Assembly (NCBI GenBank): GCA_003210055.1
Contig: QCNS01000006.1
Coordinates: 1 to 64,000, forward strand
Origin: SAR116 cluster bacterium AG-426-I14
GTDB lineage: Bacteria; Pseudomonadota; Alphaproteobacteria; Puniceispirillales; Marisalimonadaceae
Reading direction: 5' to 3'
Length of the DNA: 64,000 bases
Part shown: piece after piece, positions 7,517 through 16,108 of the stretch
Layout: each line of letters begins with the position of its first letter
Numbering within the stretch: the stretch's first letter is position 1
Notes under the pieces: model-generated
Told to the model about the DNA's origin: nothing
The model's database searches: none
The model's input: the letters and a program-made list of their open reading frames with translations, nothing else
Translations under genes and position numbers: made by a program

Positions 7517-8521
7517 TTATCCTCCGGTCATAGACATATGTCTATTAACTGAAATATTTTCTGATTTTCTTGATATTTCGAAGTCGTGTCCTTTTGGTTT
7601 TCTTGCAATTGCTGAATAAAGTTCTTTCTCAAGAGCCAAAGAACCTTTTTCTCTCAAAATAGTTTTTAAATCAGCATTATCATTCTGTCCAAGACACATG
7701 TATAAGATGCCCGTACAAGTAAGTCTTACTCTATTACAGCTTTCACAAAAATTGTGAGTTAATGGCGTTATAAACCCCAAGTCCATATTTTTCTCTGGAA
7801 TTCTAACATATCTTGCTGGTCCCCCAGTTTTTTTTGGAATATCAATTAATTTATATTTATTTTCTATAATTTTTCTGACTTTGGATAAAGGTAAATATTG
7901 ATAAAAACGGTTTTCACTTCCAATATCACCCATTGGCATAACTTCAATTATTGTCATATCATGACCTTCATCGCCGCACCATTCAATCATATCTAATAAA
8001 TGATCTTGATTAAAATTTTGAAGAGCAACTGTATTAATTTTAATTTTAATTCCACATTTTGTTGCTTTCTTAATTCCACTTAAAACTTTGCTTAGGTCTC
8101 CCCATCTTGTAATTTCTCTAAACTTTTTCTCATTTAAATGATCTAATGAAACATTGATTCTTCTAACTCCACAATCATAAAGTTCAGGAGCTGTTTTTTC
8201 CAATTGACTTCCGTTAGTAGTAACTGTTATCTCTTCAAGCCCATTACCAATTTTTTTACCTAAGTTACTTATAAGTTGAAAAACACCCTTTCTGACCAAA
8301 GGTTCTCCTCCTGTTAATCTAATTTTTTTTGTGCCTAAATTAATAAAGCAGTTACAAATATCCTCTATTTCTTCCAGTGTAAGAATATCCTTCTTAGGTA
8401 AGAACTGCATATTTTCTGACATACAATATGTACACCTAAAGTCACATCTATCTGTAACAGAAACTCTGAGGTAATTAACTTCTCTTCCAAAAGGGTCAAT
8501 AAGTTTTTTTTCAATATTCAT
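7517..8521 (-). CDS. moaA: GTP 3',8-cyclase MoaA (molybdenum cofactor step 1)
   Basis: A 334-residue radical SAM enzyme. It has the SAM-cluster cysteines C26-x3-C30-x2-C33 in [22 protein letters not shown] soon after, and the second 4Fe-4S site C-x2-C-x13-C in [15 protein letters not shown] near residue 260. The C terminus ends in the conserved Gly-Gly tail (MSMTGG) that enters the active site. It cyclises GTP to the pterin precursor used by MoaC. No other moa genes are nearby. With mocA and xdhC in the same window it shows that the cell makes molybdenum cofactor. It has about 90 bases of leader, and a weak promoter is likely there. Confidence 0.95.
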   Translation of the reverse strand: MNIEKKLIDPFGREVNYLRVSVTDRCDFRCTYCMSENMQFLPKKDILTLEEIEDICNCFINLGTKKIRLTGGEPLVRKGVFQLISNLGKKIGNGLEEITVTTNGSQLEKTAPELYDCGVRRINVSLDHLNEKKFREITRWGDLSKVLSGIKKATKCGIKIKINTVALQNFNQDHLLDMIEWCGDEGHDMTIIEVMPMGDIGSENRFYQYLPLSKVRKIIENKYKLIDIPKKTGGPARYVRIPEKNMDLGFITPLTHNFCESCNRVRLTCTGILYMCLGQNDNADLKTILREKGSLALEKELYSAIARKPKGHDFEISRKSENISVNRHMSMTGG

Positions 8522-8629
8522 TTTTTTAATAAATCTAATTAATACTTATTAAATCATAATTTTAAAATTGAAGAAATCTTAAAATGGATTATGTTTTAAT
8601 ATTATTAGACAGTTTTGAAAAGGAAAAAA

Positions 8630-9286
8630 TTGACAAATCAAAGAAATATTCATAGGAAATTACCAGATTTAGGAATAAAACCCAACTATTTGATAATGTT
8701 CATTCATGGTTATGGTGCAGATGGTGCTGATTTATTTGCGCTTCACAATTCTTTTTCAATTGTCAAATCTGATGCTGTTTTTATATCTCCTGATGCTCCT
8801 CATGAATGTGCAATGTCTCCAATGGGTAAAGAGTGGTTTCCAATTGAAAAAATACCAATAGGGGCATTTGATGCCTCTGAACAATTTCTTGAATTTTTAC
8901 AAAAAGAAGCTGAAAATTATTCAATTGATTTAGATAAAGTTATCTTAATAGGCTTTTCTCAGGGAGCGATGCTTAGTCTACAAAGTATTTTGATAAGCCC
9001 AAAAAAAATTGGGGGAGTTATAGCTTATTCAGGTGGGATAAAAAGTGAAAATATTGATAAATGTAAAAACATGATTGTTGATGGAAGACATATCAATTTT
9101 GAAACTCCAATACTTTTAATTCATGGTAAACTTGATGAAATCGTCCCCTTTTCTTCAATGATTACAACAAGTAATTTGTTAAAAAATTTAGGTTTTTCAG
9201 TTAACACGTTAGAATGTCCTATGTTAGGTCACGGTATAGATCAAGAAGGTATAGACGCAGGTATGAAATTTGTAAAAAATGTATAA
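8630..9286 (+). CDS. Alpha/beta hydrolase, phospholipase/carboxylesterase family
   Basis: A protein of about 218 residues of the YpfH/carboxylesterase type. It has the oxyanion-side motif MFIHGYGADGADL, the nucleophile elbow GFSQGAM (catalytic Ser), the acid in LIHGKLDEIVPF and the histidine in MLGHGID, so the triad is complete. It is probably cytoplasmic and acts on short-chain esters or lysophospholipids. The start is uncertain: there is no ATG. TTG at 8630 has AAAAGGA five bases upstream, while an in-frame TTG at 8615 would add five residues with no ribosome site. I prefer 8630. It is divergent from moaA. Confidence 0.85.
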   Translation: MTNQRNIHRKLPDLGIKPNYLIMFIHGYGADGADLFALHNSFSIVKSDAVFISPDAPHECAMSPMGKEWFPIEKIPIGAFDASEQFLEFLQKEAENYSIDLDKVILIGFSQGAMLSLQSILISPKKIGGVIAYSGGIKSENIDKCKNMIVDGRHINFETPILLIHGKLDEIVPFSSMITTSNLLKNLGFSVNTLECPMLGHGIDQEGIDAGMKFVKNV

Positions 9287-9363
9287 TAAATTATAAAAAT
9301 TAAATATCATGGAATTATATGAATTGTTATTTATCGAATATTATTAATTAAGGTTAAATTTTA

Positions 9364-9918
9364 ATGACTGTTTTTTTACCAACTTTGGCCCTTAATGCGG
9401 ACTTTCAACCTTTAAGCTATTACCCATTATCTCTCTGGTCTTGGCAAGATTCTATAAAAGCTGTTTTTTTAGATAGAGTTAACATTTTAGCGGAGTATGA
9501 AGAAACTATTAACTCTCCTTCGATATCAATAAGATTACCAAGTGTAATTGCATTAAAGGAATATAAAATTTCAAAAAAAGAACCAGCTTTCACTAGATTT
9601 AACGTATTTTTAAGAGATAACTTTTCTTGCCAATATTGTGGTAATAAGCAAAAAACTAAAGAACTGACTTTTGACCATATTATTCCAAGATCTCAAGGTG
9701 GAAAAACGAATTGGTCTAATGTTGTTTCTGCTTGTAGGCCATGTAATTTCAAAAAAGGTAATAAATTGCCAAGGAACATAGGTATGTATCCTATCAATAA
9801 AGCCAAAGCTCCTTCAGAGCAAGAATTAAAAAAAAATGGAAGAAAGTTTCCTCCAAATTTTTTACACAAGTCATGGAGAGATTTTCTTTATTGGGATACA
9901 GAACTTTTATCAAACTAG
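9364..9918 (+). CDS. HNH endonuclease family protein
   Basis: A 184-residue protein with a conserved N-terminal domain (PTLALNADFQPLSYYPLSLW) followed by an HNH domain. Zinc-binding pairs C89-x2-C92 and C124-x2-C127 flank LTFDHIIPRSQGG (H105) and WSNVVSACRPCN (N119). Proteins with exactly this architecture are a chromosomal core family in alphaproteobacteria and are not tied to mobile DNA. Nuclease activity is expected from the motif, but the cellular role is not settled. It ends convergently, two bases short of coq7. Full length, with no sign of transfer. Confidence 0.85.
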   Translation: MTVFLPTLALNADFQPLSYYPLSLWSWQDSIKAVFLDRVNILAEYEETINSPSISIRLPSVIALKEYKISKKEPAFTRFNVFLRDNFSCQYCGNKQKTKELTFDHIIPRSQGGKTNWSNVVSACRPCNFKKGNKLPRNIGMYPINKAKAPSEQELKKNGRKFPPNFLHKSWRDFLYWDTELLSN

Positions 9919-9920
9919 TT

Positions 9921-10433
9921 TCAAATTTTCTCTGATAACTTGATAGCTACTCTGCAACCAGACTGTATTACAAATTTCATTAATTTATATCCTGGAGTTT
10001 TTTCGCCATCGTTAGTTGTTGCAATATCTTTATGTTCTAATTCATCATCTCTGAACTTAAGAAGTGTTTTTTTTAATTTTGAATGTTTTTTTTCAGTAAG
10101 ACTCTCAGCTTGGTCATGATAATGTTTACCAATTACTTCTTCCACAGCTATTGTACATGCCATTGCAGCTTTTTTCCCCATCAATGCAGTTACAACACCA
10201 AGTGAATATCCTGCAAAGTTCCATAGTGGCATTAGTGCCGTTGGCCTTGTTTCATGCTTATTAAGTAATTCATGAAATGTATCTAAATGCTCTTGTTCTT
10301 GATCCCTCATATGTTTCAACATGGGACCTACTTCTGTATTTCCTAAAACTTTTATTTGACCTTCATAGATTTTCGAGGCTCCAGTTTCTCCTGCATGATC
10401 AACCCTTAAAATTTTGTCAATTGTACTTTTCAT
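9921..10433 (-). CDS. coq7: Demethoxyubiquinone hydroxylase (Coq7/UbiM-type di-iron)
   Basis: A 170-residue di-iron hydroxylase of ubiquinone synthesis. Iron ligands are visible in order: E16 in DHAGETGA, E46 and H49 in DQEQEHLDTF, E98 or E99 in VEEVIGKHYHDQ, and E131/H134 in DDELEHKD. It adds the C6 hydroxyl of demethoxyubiquinol at the inner membrane. It lies downstream of dsbB with only a few bases between, and DsbB passes its electrons to ubiquinone. The neighbouring genes point to a membrane electron-transfer cluster. The gene is complete. Confidence 0.93.
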   Translation of the reverse strand: MKSTIDKILRVDHAGETGASKIYEGQIKVLGNTEVGPMLKHMRDQEQEHLDTFHELLNKHETRPTALMPLWNFAGYSLGVVTALMGKKAAMACTIAVEEVIGKHYHDQAESLTEKKHSKLKKTLLKFRDDELEHKDIATTNDGEKTPGYKLMKFVIQSGCRVAIKLSEKI

Positions 10434-10437
10434 TTTA

Positions 10438-10923
10438 TTATTTCCTTTTCTTAAATAGATATAATAAAGAAATATAAATTGTAAATAAAATTAGAGAAAC
10501 TAAACTATTCCATCCTGCCAAAGAAATATTAAATATCTCAAATTGTGGATTATCACATCTCAAAGTGTCTGTTGACAGAATATTATTCAAAGTATCCTCG
10601 TTGAAATTTATTTTAGATGTACAACTAGAAAATCCTGACCAAAATTTCTTTTCTATACCAAAATGATAAAAAGCAAAAACTGAACTTGTAAACCAAAGAA
10701 TAATTATTAAAAAATCTAATAGTTTATTAATTTTTTTAAAATTAATACTAATTAAACATATGATTGAAACTAATATTATAAAAAAATGTATTCCTCTTTG
10801 TTGAAGACACAAATCACAAGGAATTAAGTTTAAAAAAAACTCAAGAAAATAAGCGATTGATAATAATGCAATTGCAGATGATAAAGATAAAAAAGGAGGT
10901 AAATATTTGCTATTAAAATTCAT
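10438..10923 (-). CDS. dsbB: Disulfide bond formation protein B
   Basis: A 161-residue inner-membrane protein with four hydrophobic helices. The quinone-proximal CxxC is C36-D-L-C39 in IPCDLCLQQR, matching the family motif with the following glutamine-arginine. The second periplasmic pair is C101 and C123, and the C-terminal helix follows NISLAGWNSL. DsbB reoxidises DsbA and passes electrons to ubiquinone. The gene starts three bases after the DedA-like gene and ends just before coq7, so the three are one transcript. No dsbA is in the window. Confidence 0.92.
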   Translation of the reverse strand: MNFNSKYLPPFLSLSSAIALLSIAYFLEFFLNLIPCDLCLQQRGIHFFIILVSIICLISINFKKINKLLDFLIIILWFTSSVFAFYHFGIEKKFWSGFSSCTSKINFNEDTLNNILSTDTLRCDNPQFEIFNISLAGWNSLVSLILFTIYISLLYLFKKRK

Positions 10924-10925
10924 AA

Positions 10926-11519
10926 TTAAAAATAAAACATTAAAATGATTATTACCCCAATCAAAGTAGTAATTAGAAATAATCTTTCATTTACAAACTT
11001 TATTGCTTGCTCTCCATAGTTTTTGACTAAGATACTAATAATAAAAAATCTCAGGCCTCTACCTATAAATGCAATTATTAAAAAATTAATTAATTCTATT
11101 CCAAAAATTCCACTTGATACACATATAATTTTAAATGGTAAAGGTGTAAAAGCACCTAAAAATACTATTAAGTTACCGTATTCATTATGAGCTGATAATA
11201 CTTCTGAAAACATTTCTTCTGTAATCCATGGTATTAAAATGAATAAATTTTGAATATCATTCCCAAAATAATATCCAATTAACCATCCGATCATGCCTCC
11301 CAACACAGAGCCTAAAGTACATATAATTGTTAAGTTTAAAAATTTTTTCTTTTCTGCTAAAACCATGAAGGCAAGCAGAGGATCTGCTGGTATTGGAAAA
11401 ATGATTGACTCAATTACAGCAAAAAAAAATAAAATATATTTAGCTATTCTTTTTTTTGAATTAGAAAGTGCTTTTTCGTAAGTAAGTTTTATATAATTCT
11501 TAATATTTGAATACATCAT
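10926..11519 (-). CDS. DedA/YqaA-like VTT-domain membrane protein
   Basis: A 197-residue membrane protein of the DedA/VTT superfamily, YqaA subgroup. The conserved core includes FFFAVIESIIFPIPADPLL near the N terminus, GSVLGGMIGWLIGYYFG, and GAFTPLPFKIICVSSGIFG containing the re-entrant loop proline-lysine motif. Family members are linked to lipid scrambling or lipid carrier recycling and to membrane homeostasis; a precise role here is inference. It begins the minus-strand run ending with dsbB and coq7. Two adjacent methionines begin the frame; the first is taken. Confidence 0.85.
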   Translation of the reverse strand: MMYSNIKNYIKLTYEKALSNSKKRIAKYILFFFAVIESIIFPIPADPLLAFMVLAEKKKFLNLTIICTLGSVLGGMIGWLIGYYFGNDIQNLFILIPWITEEMFSEVLSAHNEYGNLIVFLGAFTPLPFKIICVSSGIFGIELINFLIIAFIGRGLRFFIISILVKNYGEQAIKFVNERLFLITTLIGVIIILMFYF

Positions 11520-11579
11520 TATTTATATCAAAAAAATATATACAATAAATAAAGTAATTGATACTTTTTATAAGATATT

Positions 11580-11664
11580 GGGGATATGGTGAAATTGGTA
11601 AACACGCTGGTCTCAAAAACCAGTGCCGCAAGGCTTCCCGGTTCGATTCCGGGTATCCCTACCA
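11580..11664 (+). tRNA. tRNA-Leu (anticodon CAA)
   Basis: An 85-base class II tRNA. The acceptor arm is 11580-11586 with 11654-11660. The anticodon stem CTGGT/ACCAG encloses the loop CTCAAAA, putting anticodon CAA at 11614-11616, which reads UUG. A long variable arm (TGCCGCAAGGCTT) identifies the leucine class. The T arm CCCGG-TTCGATT-CCGGG is perfect, and CCA is encoded. The first acceptor pair is G1:U72 rather than G:C. It stands alone between the DedA-like gene and a lipoprotein gene. Confidence 0.95.
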
Positions 11665-11817
11665 ACTATCAATATCTCTATATAAAATTTATTTATTATT
11701 TTTACATAAAAAACTTGAAATCAGTTTATTTTCATTTTTTTTTATGTATTCATTTTATAATCAGATGAAGTATTAATTGTCATCTAATATAGGGAAAGAG
11801 GTTTTTAAATACTTGCT

Positions 11818-12423
11818 ATGAAATATCAATTAATTTTATTTTTTTTTGTAATTTTCATTCTTAACTCTTGTGCAATTGACAAGGAGGTTGAATCAATTTC
11901 TGAAAAAGTCTCTAATGTTTCTGATAGGGTTATAAACCTAGTTCAAACAGAAGAAGTTGAAAAGCCAAGTAAAAAAGATAAGTTTAAAAAAATTAAAAAT
12001 CAGAAAAAAGAAAAAATCACTTATAAATTTTTTGAATGGAAATGTGTAACATTTTTTAGCTCTTCGCATGTTTTAAACGTTGGATATTTTCCAGATTCTA
12101 AAACAAATAATATTAGTGCAGGAGCTCTGACTTTAGAAACAAATAACGAAATCTATACTATTTTACATGAAATACAGGGAATAGAGGATGTGTTTTCTTG
12201 GGGGGGTAAAAAGTTAAACAAATTTAAATTAATTATAAAACCAAATAATACTGCATATTATTATGATTTCAAAAATGCAAAAAAAGGAGAAAAGATAAAA
12301 TCTAAACAAACTCTAAGATGTTACAAAAATTCTTTTGATCTAAACAGAGTAGAGTTTATAAAATATTGGCGAAGTATTAAAAAGGATGTCGAGAAAATTG
12401 GTATTACAATTGATTTAAACTGA
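11818..12423 (+). CDS. Hypothetical lipoprotein
   Basis: A 201-residue protein with a lipoprotein signal peptide: a hydrophobic core at about residues 5-16 and lipobox LNSC, so the mature protein would start at Cys19 and carry a lipid anchor. A Lys/Glu-rich linker (about 40-65) leads to a mixed alpha/beta region with WKCVTFF and YFKNAKKGE-like stretches. I do not recognise a family. It ends convergently a few bases before the glutathionyl-hydroquinone reductase. An outer-membrane location is inferred because the residue after Cys is Ala rather than Asp. Confidence 0.6.
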   Translation: MKYQLILFFFVIFILNSCAIDKEVESISEKVSNVSDRVINLVQTEEVEKPSKKDKFKKIKNQKKEKITYKFFEWKCVTFFSSSHVLNVGYFPDSKTNNISAGALTLETNNEIYTILHEIQGIEDVFSWGGKKLNKFKLIIKPNNTAYYYDFKNAKKGEKIKSKQTLRCYKNSFDLNRVEFIKYWRSIKKDVEKIGITIDLN

Positions 12424-12426
12424 ATT

Positions 12427-13392
12427 TTATTTATTCAAGTTTTCTCTTCTATGGGGTAAAGATAAATCTATGTTGGGACCTATAGGAACTACCTGCGATG
12501 GGTTTATCTTTTCGTGACTACCATAATAATGTTTTTTGATATGCTTCATATTCACTGTTTCAGAAATACCAGGATATTGATAAAGGTCTCTTAAATATGC
12601 TGATAAATTTGGATAATCAACAATTCTTGAAATATTACATTTGAAATGCCCAACATAAACAGAATCAAATCTTACTAAGGTAGTAAATAATCTCCAATCT
12701 GCCTCAGTAATTTTATCTCCTAAGAGATAACGCTTCTTAGACAGTTTATTTTCAATCCAATTTAATGTATTAAATAAAGGAATTATTGCCTCTTCATAAG
12801 CTTCCTGTGATGTCGCAAATCCAGCCTTATATACACCGTTGTTAACAGTGTTATATATTCTTAAGTTTATACTATCTATTTCTGAACGAAGTTCTTTTGG
12901 ATAATAATTTCCTGGAATGGCTCCGATTTTATCAAACTCAGAATTAAACATTCTTATTATTTCCGATGACTCATTGGAAACAATTGTTTTATTTTTTTTA
13001 TCCCAAAGAACTGGCACAGTAACTCTGCCAGAGTAATCTGGATTTGCTTTAGTATAAACTTGATAAAGAAAATTTGAACCATTTACTAAATCAGGTGTTG
13101 TGTATTCATCTGACTCAAAAGTCCAACCATTTTCTCCCATAAGCCAATGCACGATAGAAACAGAAATTATTTCATCAAGTCCTTTAATTTTACGAAAGAT
13201 AGATGTTCTATGTGCCCATGGACAAGCTAGTGAAATATATAGATGATATCTTCCTTTTTCAGCTTTAAAACCATCTTTGTCATCTGAAGTTATCCAGTTT
13301 CTAAATTGTGGATCTTGCCTAACAAACCTATCATCAGTTTTTTTTGTGTTATACCATTGGTCTACCCATTGACCATTTTTTAGAAATCCCAT
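12427..13392 (-). CDS. Glutathionyl-hydroquinone reductase (Xi-class glutathione transferase)
   Basis: A 321-residue protein of the YqjG/ECM4 family. The N-terminal thioredoxin-fold domain carries the catalytic cysteine in SLACPWAHR (about residues 52-60), followed by IVHWLMGENGWTF, the family marker. The C-terminal helical domain holds ITEADWRLFTTLVRFD. These enzymes reduce glutathionylated hydroquinones and other thioethers using glutathione. It is followed upstream on the same strand by chaC, a glutathione-degrading enzyme, and gshA is present at 42.8 kb. The C-terminal region beyond the GST fold is as long as in the family. Confidence 0.9.
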   Translation of the reverse strand: MGFLKNGQWVDQWYNTKKTDDRFVRQDPQFRNWITSDDKDGFKAEKGRYHLYISLACPWAHRTSIFRKIKGLDEIISVSIVHWLMGENGWTFESDEYTTPDLVNGSNFLYQVYTKANPDYSGRVTVPVLWDKKNKTIVSNESSEIIRMFNSEFDKIGAIPGNYYPKELRSEIDSINLRIYNTVNNGVYKAGFATSQEAYEEAIIPLFNTLNWIENKLSKKRYLLGDKITEADWRLFTTLVRFDSVYVGHFKCNISRIVDYPNLSAYLRDLYQYPGISETVNMKHIKKHYYGSHEKINPSQVVPIGPNIDLSLPHRRENLNK

Positions 13393-13414
13393 TTACTTTA
13401 TAAATATATTAACA

Positions 13415-14023
13415 TTAAATTTTTTTATGTTTTATCAAATTGTAAATATCATTCATTCTTTTGTCGATAATATTTAATTCGGTTAAACTTGAAACTGTAT
13501 AATTTAAATATTCTTCGCAACTTCCTAAAAAACCATGTGCTTTTGAAATTAATTTAGCAGTCTGATAAATGGTAAGATTTGAAACATAATTTTCATGTTT
13601 TTGGTCAACTATAAAAGTTAATGAAGTAACAGTATTACCATTATTCATTTTAGTTTTTACTAGTCTTGGGATATATGTGCCAGTAACCATTTCTCTTTTA
13701 AATAAAAGATCAATTTCTTTGATTTGATTATTGTTTTTTAATTTATAAACAATACCTTTGCATGAACCACCTTTATCTAGACCCAACATCAAACCCGGAT
13801 TTTCAAAACTTCCTCTGCCTAAATTTGTTTTCATACAAAACTTTCTGTGAAATCCATAAATAATTGCTGGAAACTGTTCTTCATACTCAAAGGTTGGATT
13901 CCATAAAAGTGAACCATAAGCAAAAATGTAAATGTCTTTACCAATTCCTTTATCGGGAATAATTTTCCTTCGCATAAAAATAAGCTCTTCATCATCAAGT
14001 GTAATTTTATCTTTTAAAAGCAA
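13415..14023 (-). CDS. chaC: ChaC-type gamma-glutamylcyclotransferase (main fragment, N terminus frameshifted)
   Basis: A 202-residue frame with the ChaC core: glycine-rich IFAYGSLLWNP (about 33-43) and catalytic Glu in FKREMVTGTYIP. It splits glutathione into 5-oxoproline and Cys-Gly. This frame has only a TTG start with no ribosome site. In the adjacent frame an ATG at 14111 reads MKTTKKINTGDLELTAKNIS and runs into a nine-base T run (plus 14029-14037). Removing one base there fuses it to IDLLLKDKITL and gives a 232-residue protein, a normal ChaC length with the usual D-L-x-L-T start. The true gene is probably 13415-14111 with a single-base break. Confidence 0.85.
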   Translation of the reverse strand: MLLKDKITLDDEELIFMRRKIIPDKGIGKDIYIFAYGSLLWNPTFEYEEQFPAIIYGFHRKFCMKTNLGRGSFENPGLMLGLDKGGSCKGIVYKLKNNNQIKEIDLLFKREMVTGTYIPRLVKTKMNNGNTVTSLTFIVDQKHENYVSNLTIYQTAKLISKAHGFLGSCEEYLNYTVSSLTELNIIDKRMNDIYNLIKHKKI

Positions 14024-14111
14024 ATCGATTTTTTTTTCTAATTTCCCCTTTAGAAATATTTTTGGCAGTGAGTTCTAAATCACCAGTATTAATTTTTTTT
14101 GTGGTCTTCAT
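14007..14111 (-). pseudogene. chaC: chaC N-terminal piece in the shifted frame
   Basis: A 34-codon reading frame that begins with ATG three bases after the mscS stop, so its position fits a two-gene transcript. It encodes the N-terminal residues expected in ChaC (GDLELTAKNISKGEIRKK) and then runs out of frame after the T9 run at 14029-14037, ending in NRFAFKR. It is not an independent gene. Confidence 0.55.
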
Positions 14112-14114
14112 ATA

Positions 14115-14957
14115 TTATTTCTTAGTATGAATTACTCTTTGTGGAAATGGTATTTCAATTTTAGCTTTATCGAGAGCTGGCTTTAGACGTTTCATCAAGT
14201 CCGTATAAAGGGCATACCAATTTTTGGTATGAGAATATAATCTTAATCTGACTATTATTGAGCTATCGTCATATTTAACTACCAGAAATTGTGGTTTGGT
14301 TGGTTTGTCTATTACTCTATCGTCTTTAGCAAGATTTAGCAGAGTTTTTGAGACAAGTTCCATATCCGATTCATAGTCAACTCCAATATCAATATCGATC
14401 CTTCTAGTATGGTGATGAGAATGATTAATGATAACGCTATTCCAGATTGTAGAATTTGGAATAGAAATAAATACATTGTCAAATGTATTTATTATAGTTG
14501 TAAATAACCCCACTTCTTTGATTATTCCAGAGATGTCTCCAGTTTCAACCCAGTCTCCAGTATTAAATGGTCTTAATAATAACAACATCACGCCAGCTGC
14601 AACATTTGACAAAGTTCCTTGAAGAGCTAAACCAATTGCTAAACCTGCGGCTCCAAGGACAGCTATAATAGATGTTGTCTGAACTCCAAATTGCCCTAAA
14701 ACTGCAATTAAAGTTAAAATTATTATTCCATATCTAACTATATTCCCAACAATTGGAACAATTAAGGGATCAATTTTCTTGAATTTTTCTAAGTTTTTTC
14801 TTGCTACTCTTCCTAGTTTTCCAGCTAAATAGAAACCTACAATTAGAATTAAAGTAGCCCCAATTATTTGACCAGCATAAGATATAAAAACCTCAATAAA
14901 ATTTGCAACAATATTACTTAAAATTTCTACGTCTAGATCAAATGACTTTTCAATCAA
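14115..14957 (-). CDS. mscS: Small-conductance mechanosensitive channel, MscS family
   Basis: A 280-residue MscS-type channel with three hydrophobic helices. The pore-lining helix holds GAAGLAIGLALQGTLSNVAAG, with the small-residue packing typical of TM3. It is followed by RPFNTGDWVE and FISIPNSTIWN, both hallmark motifs of the cytoplasmic beta domain, and a C-terminal alpha/beta domain ending FPQRVIHTKK. It opens on membrane tension and releases solutes on osmotic downshock. It lies upstream of chaC with a three-base gap. The protein is the short, E. coli MscS-like size. Confidence 0.93.
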   Translation of the reverse strand: MIEKSFDLDVEILSNIVANFIEVFISYAGQIIGATLILIVGFYLAGKLGRVARKNLEKFKKIDPLIVPIVGNIVRYGIIILTLIAVLGQFGVQTTSIIAVLGAAGLAIGLALQGTLSNVAAGVMLLLLRPFNTGDWVETGDISGIIKEVGLFTTIINTFDNVFISIPNSTIWNSVIINHSHHHTRRIDIDIGVDYESDMELVSKTLLNLAKDDRVIDKPTKPQFLVVKYDDSSIIVRLRLYSHTKNWYALYTDLMKRLKPALDKAKIEIPFPQRVIHTKK

Positions 14958-15074
14958 AATTATCCTCCAAAAATATTTTTAAATTTTGAGTTCCAATGAT
15001 ATGAAAATAATTGTATCAAAATGTTTATATATTTTATATACGTTTTAATCAGTTTATAATATAAAAAATGCTTT

Positions 15075-16046
15075 ATGAAAAAGATTTTAGTTAAATACAG
15101 AAAAAATTTTGAAGTTGAAAATCTTGGGAATAGTAAATCTATAGCTGCGATAGGTAATTTTGATGGGCTTCACAAAGGACATCAAAAATTATTAAACTCT
15201 GCAAAAGATGAAGCTAAAAAAGGAAATATACCATTTTCAGTAATCACTTTTGATCCTCATCCGAGAGAGTTTTTTTCAAAAAAAAAAGTTAATTTTAAAA
15301 TATTAGATGATATTGAAAAAGAAAGGCAAATGGCAAATTTTGGTGTCGATTACTACTATATACTTACTTTTGATGAAACACTAAGAAATTTAGAACCTGA
15401 AAATTTTATAGAAATAATATTAAAAAACTTTTTAAAAATTGATCAGCTTTGGGCTGGAGAAAATTTTAGGTTTGGAAAAAATAGAACTGGTTCATTAAAA
15501 GACTCAAATGAAGTTTTCAAAAAATTTAATATTGATCCAAAAATATGTAATTTGAAAAGAAATCAAAATGATGAAATTTATAGTTCTCAAATTATAAGAG
15601 AAACAATTAAAAATAGTGACTTTATTAAGACCTCATCTTTGTTAGGAAGACCTTGGTATATTACAGGGCAGGTTCAGTACGGAAATAAAAATGGAAGAAC
15701 AATTGGTTTTCCTACTGCAAATATTCATATTAATGACATTATAGAGCCAATTTATGGTGTTTATATTAGTAAAACTTTAATCATGTCAGATGATGGTATG
15801 CAAGTTGATTCAAATTTTATACCTTCTATTTCTAACTTTGGCAAAAGGCCAACAATTGGAGGTAGTAAAACCATTTTGGAAACACATTTGTTAAATGATG
15901 ATAGTAATAATTTATATGGAAGGCGTTTATATGTTGAATTTGGAGAATTTTTAAGAACTGAAAAAAAATTTAATTCATTAAATGATTTAAAAGAGCAAAT
16001 AAAAAATGATGTCATATCTGCAAAAAAAAATCATGACATTAAATAA
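15075..16046 (+). CDS. ribF: Bifunctional riboflavin kinase / FMN adenylyltransferase
   Basis: A 323-residue RibF. The N-terminal FAD synthetase domain starts IAAIGNFDGLHKGHQKLL, with the HxGH-type nucleotide-binding motif, and continues ITFDPHPREFF. The C-terminal riboflavin kinase domain has GRTIGFPTANI and YGVYI, then NFGKRPTIGG and ETHLLN. It converts riboflavin to FMN and FAD in the cytoplasm. It is the first gene of a run that continues with ileS, lspA and the bamF-like gene, the common alphaproteobacterial and gammaproteobacterial order ribF-ileS-lspA. Confidence 0.95.
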   Translation: MKKILVKYRKNFEVENLGNSKSIAAIGNFDGLHKGHQKLLNSAKDEAKKGNIPFSVITFDPHPREFFSKKKVNFKILDDIEKERQMANFGVDYYYILTFDETLRNLEPENFIEIILKNFLKIDQLWAGENFRFGKNRTGSLKDSNEVFKKFNIDPKICNLKRNQNDEIYSSQIIRETIKNSDFIKTSSLLGRPWYITGQVQYGNKNGRTIGFPTANIHINDIIEPIYGVYISKTLIMSDDGMQVDSNFIPSISNFGKRPTIGGSKTILETHLLNDDSNNLYGRRLYVEFGEFLRTEKKFNSLNDLKEQIKNDVISAKKNHDIK

Positions 16047-16108
16047 TTAATGAAAAGTATACAAAAAATGTTATTAAGAAATATTATTTTAATTTTTGAG
16101 TTTTCTAA

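Noticed and set aside
11558-11776. Two overlapping short plus-strand frames (72 and 60 residues) across the tRNA
   Set aside because: They are translations of the tRNA-Leu gene and its flank; no ribosome site or family.
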